DNA of 64,000 nt from contig JAMJFZ010003716.1 in assembly GCA_026225945.1 (NCBI GenBank), positions 49,199-113,198 of the forward strand, read 5' to 3'. Positions 56,201 through 64,000 of this stretch are shown piece by piece. The position numbers and the translations under genes were made by a program. Positions within the stretch are counted from its first letter, which is position 1. Every line of letters begins with the position of its first letter. The notes under the pieces were generated by a model. It worked only from the letters and a program-made list of their open reading frames with translations. It did not search any database and had not been told where the DNA came from. The stretch comes from Cricetomys ansorgei. Lineage: Eukaryota; Chordata; Mammalia; Rodentia; Nesomyidae.

Positions 56201-56470
56201 AAGCCCCTTTGACTTTCCCACAATGATGGACTATAAGCTGGAATTGGAAGCCAAATTAAACCCTTTCTCCCTTAAGTAACTTTTCTCAGGGTGTTTTATC
56301 GAAGCAACAGGAAATTAAACTAGACATAAATGATTTCAATAAAGTTGAAAGATGCAAAACTATTATACAGAAATAACAAAGTATCCAAAATGGAAATTAA
56401 GACAATAATGCCATTCACAATATCAGTAAAATGAATGAAACAGTTAGGAATAAATTTAATCATATATTTA

Positions 56471-56522
56471 GAAGAAGAAGAAGAAGAAGAAGAAGAAGAA
56501 GAAGAAGAAGAAGAAGAAGAAG
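56471..56522. repeat. (GAA)n trinucleotide tract, about 17 units
   Basis: Pure GAA followed by interrupted GCAGAA units to 56540. Non-coding, between Trim30 paralogue 2 and Trim34. Confidence 0.95.
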
Positions 56523-56539
56523 CAGAAGCAGAAGCAGCA

Positions 56540-56701
56540 GCTGGGCAGTGGTAGCACACACCTTTAATCCCAGTACTCAGGAGGCAGAGGCAAGTGGATC
56601 TCTGTGACTTTGAGGCCAGCCTGGTCTACATAGTGAGTTCCAGGACAGCCAGAGTTACAACAGAGAAACCTTGTCTCAAAAAAAAAAAAAAAAAAAAAAA
56701 A
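56540..56701 (+). repeat. B1 SINE
   Basis: Full-length B1 with a 23-base A tail, directly after the GAA/GCA tract. Confidence 0.9.
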
Positions 56702-58110
56702 TTGTATGTTGGGAAAACATCTTTGGTTAAGGAATAGAGTAGGAATACATGTGATACAGTCTCCAGATCAGCACCTCCTCTGAATCCAAAGCTATGAACT
56801 TGAACTCTGTTGCTCTAAAAAAAATGGCTAAAACGTACTTACTGTCCCTAATTCACCAAAAAAGTTTATGTCTTTGCTATCTTTATCGAGTCTGTTACTA
56901 TTCATTTTAAGTTTTAGTTTTTTAAAGAAGACAAGTGTATAGGGTGGTGACTAACAGCAGTACCCTCAAGTGTTTTATTACAAGATAAAGTCCTGAACAC
57001 TGACAACCGTCCCTCATAGCAGCTGTTCCTAGGTATGGTGTCATGTATTCAAATATGGAAACTCATACTTTTGCAGTTTCTGAACCCTAATAAAAGGCCT
57101 TAAAAATGTACTAACACCTGTATAAAAAGCTTTATAAAATAAAACTAGAGGGCTAGGAAGATGACTCAGATGGTAAAACACTTGCCACCAAACCTGACAA
57201 CTGAGTTCAATCCTCAGATTCAGTGGAAGGAGAAATCTGACTCCTAGTATGTTGTCCTCTGACCTTCACATGAGGAATGTGGCATGCACACACAAGCAAT
57301 AAAAGAGCAAATGAATATGCTGCACTAAAAAAAAAAAAAAAATGTAAAATCAGGACAGTTGAGAGCAGAACTTTAGAACTTACAAACTGAAATCTCATAA
57401 TTACTCAAACGGGCACAAGGCTATTGCATAGAACAGTCACGAAGCTTATATTTTCAGGAGTCATAAACATATGTACAAGACAGTTAAGTGGGTATTTTAT
57501 ATTTACTGATATTTAGTTTCCTACAGTGATTTTAAGTTAGGTGCATATCAATTTTCAATTTTCACTTTACAAACCTCTGAACTTACTCATAATTACAGTT
57601 TCTAAGGCAGAATTTAAATTTGTACACTCCAGACATAACTCCAACTCTAGGCTACACATTATTGCAAAATATGTTCTATTTCTTGACTCTCTGTGGAACA
57701 TGAGATACCTTGGGGAAACTATATTCTTAAAAACTCTTTAAATGTTAGTGGTGGTCAGGGGGCCAGTCTTGCGTACTGTCTTAAACAACACGGATGAGTG
57801 GCTAACAGACTTTGACACACTTCTTCAAGATAAAGGGATATACAGAAGCCGGAGGGCATAGATGCTATATTGATTTATCTAGCTTTAGGCTTGATTTGCT
57901 GTCTTTGAGAATATGAATAAGAATAAGTGGGTAGGTAAGTAAATACCTCTCCTAGATGATGTCTGGATATACTACCTCAAAGCATGTCTAAAAGTTTTTA
58001 AGAACAGAAGGGAGACCAGGGTAAGAGATGCCAGAATGGCATTAGTATGTCCAAATAAAGGTTAGCTTCAAGGCAAGAAGTAATACCAGAAATTGATGAC
58101 ATGAGAAAAC

Positions 58111-58670
58111 TCAGGAGTTCATGAGACACAGGGTCATGGGGGCTGGACAATCCCAAGGATTGAAGTACGGATAAGCAGGCTGAGAAAAGCAGCATTTAGA
58201 GAACTTGTAAATGAGTGACCCGTGGTGTGTGACATTGAAGAAGGCCACTACACCCTCTTCGCAGTCAAGGAAAACCCCAACTCGATGGAGAGGGGTGGCC
58301 ACAAAGGGAGTCAGAACTGTAGGGTCATAGATGGAAGAATCCTCAAAGATACGATACCTCGATCCATCCTGTAACCCTATAACCCAGTAGCCATTCTGAG
58401 GTTTGTATCTGTGGTAAACATTTGGCTGATTTTTGCGTTGTCTAATGTCAAACTTTAAAGTACATTTTCTAGAGTAAACTCCCAGGGTCCAGGCGGTCTT
58501 CTTAGAAACATCCACTTCCCAGTAATGTTTTCCTGAGGAAAAACATTTGGAACCCAAGATACCATTGTTATGACACTTAAGTGGCCAAATGGGCACAGAT
58601 GTCACTTGTCTCTGATCTTCTGAAAGAATAAGATTCAAATTTAGGTTTTCTGGGTTAAACGTGAAGTCCG
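58111..58670 (-). CDS. Trim34: Trim34 exon 8: PRYSPRY
   Basis: The acceptor is ccttgcag (minus strand) before CGGACTTC; the stop codon is at 58113-58111. Contains the complete PRYSPRY with [12 protein letters not shown] and YPYFNPWDCPAPM. Confidence 0.95.
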
Positions 58671-61600
58671 CTGCAAGGGAAAAAAGAAAGAAAAAGATGA
58701 GGTGACAGATACGTAGGCAGCTTGTTTGATAACATTGTGAAAAGCAGACACTGGAAATGTTAGAGGAAAATTATACATTGATTATGGGAGAGGGTAAAAC
58801 AATATAAAAGTGTTATATAGGTTTTGTTTTAGAACAGGATCCTGCTAAGTAGCCCAGGTTAGCTGTAGGCATGCACTGCTCCAGCCTCATCTCCCTAGTG
58901 CTAGGGTTAGAGGCATATATCATCACATGAAGTCTTAGAGAAACACATTATGTACATGTGGTAACATGGGATGTGGTAACAAAGGTGATGAGACCTCATC
59001 CAACCACACACTAGAGAAAGGCGATCAGAACACAGTGATTTGAACTTCTGCAACAGATTTGAGGATCTGCAACTTCTTACCCCAGTAGCCCCGGACAGCT
59101 GTTAGCTCTGAAACGATAAAAGGTTCAGTGACTTTTATTAGAAGCAACATTTGGAAGAAGTAACAATTCTCTCTAGAGGTAAGAAGGGGTGCTCCAGTGA
59201 AGCTACAAACTGGTAAATGAGAGGATAAAATAGACATTTTACAGTTCTCTCTCAGATGCCCTTCCCTGACTCCTCTGATGTCTCTATCTTTACTTTTAAA
59301 CTTCCTCTCTGATGACACAGAATCCCATATGCGCGCTCTCCCGTGGCTCTCCCCACTCACCTCTAAACTTTCGTAGCATGCCACGCAGATCAGGAACATG
59401 GAATACCATCTTCAGCTTGTTAGAAACCGCCTTTGGCTTCTTTAAAGTCCAGATCTGACCCCTAGGGATGAAGAAATAGTCTAACCTTCATCAGTCACAT
59501 TGTTGTCTCTCTAACACAACTGTCTTTATCTCCTTCACTGACACACCTGATAGCCTAGGAGCCTGAGCAAAAGTCCTGCCTCTGAACCAGTCAGAAGATG
59601 TAAGCCTCGGTAAAATACGAGCCCGCTTACCTGCCATGTGACCGTGGGAGGATCTACACCTCTTGAAATCACAGTTGGCTCTTCTAAATATGGGGTAACT
59701 CGCACCTCCCTTGAAATCTCATGAAAATAGTACAAATTTGGGTGAAAAGCATAGGAAAGACTTTGCTGGCTCATTGAGGGTTGGGTACAGACATGGGTGT
59801 TCTCAAAGAATTTAAGAGCAAAGCTGCAGATCCTGGCTGTGATGTAGGGCTCTGTAGACAGCCTGTGCGTTTGTGAGTAGTCCAAAGCCTGGATTCTAGT
59901 GATATCACACACCAGAGGTAACAGATTGTTAGGGGAAGAAGAAACCTGAACTTCAGTGTGACCCACATCAGAGATAACAGACTGTTGTGGGGAAAAATTT
60001 ACAAAAGAGAAGTTATGACTTAAAATGAGCATGGCCAGCCAGACAGAGGCTCCTACCTGCATTCCCAGCACTCAGGAGAGGCAGGAGAATCAGCAGCTCA
60101 AGGTCAACTTAATCTACTTAGCAAGTTCAATGTCAGCTTTAGCTGCATGGAATACTGTATCAAAACAAAGAAACAAACCCAACAAACCCCAAAATGAACA
60201 TAGTTCTAATTTCATGTGCTTTTAAAGGAAGTTGCTGGTATACTGGCAACTACAGATTCAAGGATTATACTTTAACATAAGAGCTTATAAAGCCTTCCAA
60301 ATAAAAGGTTAATTATTGGAAATTTGGATCAGAACCACAAATCCCAAGGTGTGTGTCTGTTTTTAAAAGTCAGTAGAAATCTATTCTTGGTGAGCAGAGT
60401 AAGTATGGCGAACAGTCCCTGTGGCCTACCTTAGGCCTTGGTAAGGTTTTTTTGTATCAGAAACATCTATGAAATAGGAGATTCAGGACTATTAGCAGGA
60501 GGGAGTGTGAAATAGTTAAGTCACAGAAAATGACTGAAATCTCTAGTGTCCTTTGGACCCTAACTCTGACTTATACTGCCACGTTCGCTACTTATCTAGT
60601 TCATTCTCAGTGGCGATGAGACAATCAAGTCTTCACCTGGGACCAGCAGTTCTAGATAAGGTGGCCTCCAAATGTCCCTGATTTGGGAGATATTTTTCCA
60701 ACCAGCATATAAATATTTGCAATGGTTCTTATTTTAGTTAGAATTTATTGCTGTGATTAACACCATTACCAAAGGCAACTTGGAGAGAAAACAGTTTATT
60801 TCAGATTACATGTCCAGATCACAGTCCATCATGATGGAGAGTTAGGGTAGGAACTCAAGGCAGGAACCTAGAGGCAGGAACTGAGGCAGAGACCATGGAG
60901 ATGTGTTTCCTACTGGCCTTTTCCTGCTTTCTTATACAATCCAAGGCCAGGTGCCCAAGGTGGCCCTGGGCCCCCCACATCAACTACTAATCAAGAAAAT
61001 GCCTCACAGGCTTGCCCATGGGCCAATCTAATGGGGGTGTTTGCTCAGTTGAGGTTCCCTTTTCTCAACTGACTCTAGCTTGTGTCAAATTGAAAAAACT
61101 AATAGGACAGCTACTAACCTGTCTTAATTACACAAAAGCACCACTTGGGGTCACCCATACATACCATTTCAAGATTCCGCTCATATCCTAGGGAGAAGAA
61201 AAGAAAAAAACAGAAGTTACAAAGTGTGAGAATTATAGCAGGCTTAGTGAAAAAAAAGCAAAGAAGGAAAGAAAAGGAGGAGGAGGAGACGGAGAATGAG
61301 GATAGAAAGAGGAAGAGAGAGAATCACAGAAACAAAATAAATTATTTTTTTTTTCTAGATAGCTTCTCTAAATGTGGCCCAGGTTGGTGTTGAACTGTTG
61401 ATCCTCCTGCTTCAGCCTCTTAAGTGCTGAGATTAAAGATATTCGCCAGCACAAATGACTAAAATTACAGTTTTTCCTTTTCTTTTTTTAAAATGTTGTA
61501 TCAAAATATCAACAAAACTGATACCCCTTAGTCTAGACACACCAGGAAAAAAAATAAAGAAGAGGTGAACTTCTCAAACTGAGAAGAAAAGATGAGACAT

Positions 61601-63802
61601 TAATATTGACCTCAAAGAAATTAAAAAGAATCTTGGTGGCAAACACCTTTATTCCCAGCACTCGGGAGGCACAGGAAGGAGGATCTCTGTGAGTCTGAGG
61701 CCAGCCCAGTTTACACAGTGACTCCGAGGCCAGCCAGGGCTACATAGTGAGACCCTGTCTCAAAACAGACAACAACAAAATTGAATGAATGAATGAAAAG
61801 AACCACAAGGAGCTAGGGTGTGACTCGGTGGTAGAATGCTTACCTAGCAAGTGTAAGACCCTGGATCAGTCCCCCAGAGCCACTCCCCACATCAGTTGGT
61901 TGTGTTATAAGCAAATTAGATAAGTTAGACTAGATGAACAAATTCCCGAAGAACAGGATCAGGCAATACTGATTCAAGAAGACAGAAATTACATATAGAA
62001 TTAAAAAATGTAAATAGGTTAGTTTGGAAGTCAAGCTTCACACAAAGAAAGGCCAACCACGGCTTCACTGTTGAATTTTGCTAAAAGTTTAAAGACTAAG
62101 TAACACCAATACTTTTTAAATTCTTCCCCAAAAATGCAAAATGGCTCTATATAATACTAAAAATTGTTGAAGCATCACAGGAAAAAACAAAGAAACAGAA
62201 GGGTCATGGGGCTGGGGATGCAGTTTGGCTTGTGTACAGACATGAAAAAGGGCAGTCAAGATGGCCCAGTCGGTAGAGATGCCTGCTGCCAAGCCCGATG
62301 ACCTGAGTTCAATCCCCGGAATCCATAGGGTGAAAGGAGAGGACAGACTCCCACCAGCTATCCTTTAATCTCTGCATGTGGGTTGTGGCATGCATACATG
62401 TACACACACAATAAATAAATGTAATTAAAAAAATTTAAATTCCCCCCAAAAATTAAAACTCATGGCCACCATAATCATGACCAATTGGGATTTATCCCAT
62501 AAATGCAGGTTTGGTTCAACATAAATATGTCAATCAGGGTGATAGATACTACTTAACGGAACAAAAAATTAAAAATCTCACGATCTTAATGATGGAGGAA
62601 AAAAAAACATCTGACAAACTTCCACATACTTCATGTAAAAACAAGAAGAGAGCATACAGGAATAGAAGGCAGTTTCTTCAGCCTGTCAAAGACTTGTAAA
62701 AACCCCTGGCTAATATCACACTTAGTGGGGAAAAACTGGTTTCTCTTACGATCAGAAAAGAGGCAAGAATATTCTCTTCCACGATTTCCATTCAACACTG
62801 TTATTAGCTACAGGAAGGAAAGAGGCAATGTCACTGTACTTTACAGTGAATTGCTCATTCCTACCTGCAGCAGCTCTGTTGCTGACCACTGGCACCGACG
62901 CTCCAGATCTGAGATAAGTTCCTCTACCAACTGGGTCTGTTGAGCCAACTCAGCCTCTGCCTCTGCCAGGCTGTCCAGTATCATCTGCTCCTCTTTCCCC
63001 AGTCTTCTTAGCTCTCTCTCTTCCTCCTCCTTTAGGATTCTTCTAAGCTCATTAAAACTCTTGCGTATCCTTTGTCTCTCAGTCTGGATCTGGCACTGCA
63101 GGGATGGAGGGGAGAGAGAGCGATGTAATGAGTCTGTCAGGCTGAACGAGTACAGTCTAAGACAGCAGGACCTCAAACTAGGGCAGACGTAGGAATAGAA
63201 CAGCAATTTGGGGGATGCTATTTTTAATCTTCTGTTTTCCTTTTAGTACAAACAAACTCAAAACAAGAACAAAACAACCAAACAAACAACCCTCTCCTTG
63301 ACTTATCTGGTCAACCTCCAAAAATAAAATAAGACTGGAAAGGCTCAGACAGTAGATGGATGTCTTGGGTGCTTGTGCCTCTCTGTGTCAGTACTCCTGG
63401 TTTAGAAACTAGAGAAAACTAGTCCTTTGCCTGGTGTCTTCCAGCAGAAGTGTCAGAGCCTCAGTGGAATAGAGAATAACAAAGACTCCAGCCTTCAGCA
63501 CTATATAGTTTCTCTTTGGGTTCAATTCTGAATATTTATGAGTATTTACAAGTCTGTTCTCCATCCCTCATCCCTAAAAAGTAACTTATCAGATAGCTTT
63601 GGACTTATTGAACGTCAGGAAACGAAGATGAAGGGCCCAATTGGATTAGGATCAAAGAAGGTCACACTAAGGTTCCTCTCAGAGTCACTCAGGAAGCATC
63701 TCCTGCCTTCCAAGAAATTCTGTCTTCTTTGATGTCAGCTTCCAGTTTCTCTGCCTTCTCTTGTTCCCCCTTCAGCCTCTTGAGAGCTCCCAGGAGCTTC
63801 CC
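58111..63802 (-). CDS. Trim34: Trim34, 3' part (coding exons 3-8, 345 aa), cut by window edge
   Basis: On the minus strand the exons run 63802-63707, 63095-62865, 61187-61165, 59461-59361, 59107-59081 and 58670-58111. They sum to 1,038 bases, or 345 codons plus TGA. They encode the coiled coil (QIQTERQRIRKSFNELRR), the linker (WTLKKPKAVSNKLK ... VPDLRGMLRKFRELTAVRGYW) and a PRYSPRY domain ([48 protein letters not shown]). The linker and PRYSPRY match TRIM34 closely, as I remember the human protein. The RING/B-box exon, about 143 residues, lies beyond 64000. TRIM34 is an interferon-inducible capsid-binding restriction factor that works with TRIM5 in primates. The gene is convergent with Trim30 paralogue 2; 5.5 kb separate their stop codons. 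Confidence 0.93.
59081..59107 (-). CDS. Trim34: Trim34 exon 7 (27 bp)
   Basis: Encodes ELTAVRGYW between tttcag and gtaaga on the minus strand. Confidence 0.9.
59361..59461 (-). CDS. Trim34: Trim34 exon 6 (101 bp, linker)
   Basis: Lies between atccctag and gtgagt on the minus strand; encodes IWTLKKPKAVSNKLK and VPDLRGML. Confidence 0.92.
61165..61187 (-). CDS. Trim34: Trim34 exon 5 (23 bp)
   Basis: The minus-strand micro-exon between atcctag-type sequence (cctag) and gtatgt encodes DMSGILK plus a split Trp codon. Length and phase equal the Trim30 exon 5. Confidence 0.88.
61632..61778 (+). repeat. B1 SINE
   Basis: cacctttattcccagcactc and a full body ending tgtctcaaaacag. An old ID-like sequence follows at about 61802-61880. 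Confidence 0.85.
62456..62815 (+). pseudogene. LINE-1 ORF2 fragment
   Basis: The translation holds LINE-1 reverse-transcriptase C-terminal landmarks (GDRYYLTEQKIKNLTILMM; NITLSGEK) with stops and frame breaks. It lies in Trim34 intron 4. Confidence 0.8.
62865..63095 (-). CDS. Trim34: Trim34 exon 4 (231 bp, coiled coil)
   Basis: 77 open codons between ccctgcag and gtagga (minus strand), ending LLQ; long charged coiled coil. Confidence 0.94.
63707..63802 (-). CDS. Trim34: Trim34 exon 3 (96 bp), GC donor
   Basis: Encodes GKLLGALKRLKGEQEK and on to SWK. The acceptor is tctcgcag and the donor is gcagga, again GC. Frame is kept into exon 4. Confidence 0.9.
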
Positions 63803-64000
63803 CTGCGAGAAAGGGATCGTATCCGTCATGCTTTCCACCTGATCAGAGAACTAACAAAGACACCAAGTAGTTCCCAGAAGAGAATAGTTTTATAAAAGCT
63901 GTGAGGTTTGATACTTAGTGTTTATGACATGGAAGAAAACCTGAGCAGATGAATTCAATTTTTTTATCCCTAAAGGAGTCCTAGAGGAGTAAAGTCTGCA

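Larger units (their letters stand above)
52576..58110. other. Intergenic between convergent Trim30 and Trim34
   Basis: Contains the likely 3' UTR of paralogue 2, the U6 pseudogene, SINE copies (about 53455-53620, 55255-55420 reverse, 57150-57320) and the GAA tract. No other gene is supported. Confidence 0.6.

Noticed and set aside
59535..60071. 178-codon open frame on the minus strand in Trim34 intron 5
   Set aside because: It lies wholly inside an intron, has no recognisable domain, and its right end overlaps an old B1-like repeat. The flanking Trim34 exons splice in frame without it.
61802..61880. Possible tRNA gene (ID/tRNA-Ala-like)
   Set aside because: It has an ID-SINE-like head and degenerate internal promoter boxes and does not fold as an intact tRNA; treated as an old SINE.

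Overview
The window is genomic DNA from a murine rodent (mouse/rat type). It carries typical murine B1 and B2/B3 SINEs, a LINE-1 ORF2 fragment, class II (ERVK/IAP-like) LTRs, long microsatellites and, above all, exons of the rodent Trim30/Trim34 part of the TRIM5/6/22/34/30 antiviral cluster. I cannot fix the species. Young rat-type ID SINEs are not obvious, which weakly argues against Rattus.

Layout. 1-9229: no gene; SINEs, LTR debris, microsatellites and a segmental duplication whose partner lies at about 36.9-39.8 kb. 9230-17289: a complete endogenous betaretrovirus-like provirus on the + strand. It has two 350-bp LTRs with no difference between them, a 6-bp target duplication, a tRNA-Phe primer site, a polypurine tract, and open gag, pro (dUTPase, protease, G-patch), pol and env. 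The gag/pro and pro/pol frames are related by -1 shifts at canonical slippery heptamers. A 46-codon cysteine-rich, membrane-type ORF sits in its leader. 17296-21950: old repeats flanking the first coding exon of a Trim30-type gene.

19098-34448 (+): Trim30 paralogue 1, seven coding exons, 500 codons, intact. Its introns have collected two solo class II LTRs with 6-bp target duplications, a further LTR and a 101-bp tandem array. 34449-42250: no gene; duplicated flanking DNA and repeats. 42251-52575 (+): Trim30 paralogue 2, with exactly the same exon lengths (420, 96, 231, 23, 101, 27, 605) and again 500 codons. 52576-58110: SINEs, a U6 pseudogene and a GAA tract. 58111-63802 (-): the 3' six coding exons of Trim34; its RING/B-box exon lies beyond the right edge.

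All three TRIM genes use a GC rather than GT donor after the 96-bp coiled-coil exon, in the same reading frame. The TRIM proteins are RING E3 ligases with B-box, coiled coil and PRYSPRY domains, acting in innate immune signalling and, for TRIM34 and its TRIM5 relatives, capsid recognition. The biological highlight is a very young, apparently complete retrovirus lying 1.8 kb upstream of, and in the same direction as, the first coding exon of one of these immune genes.
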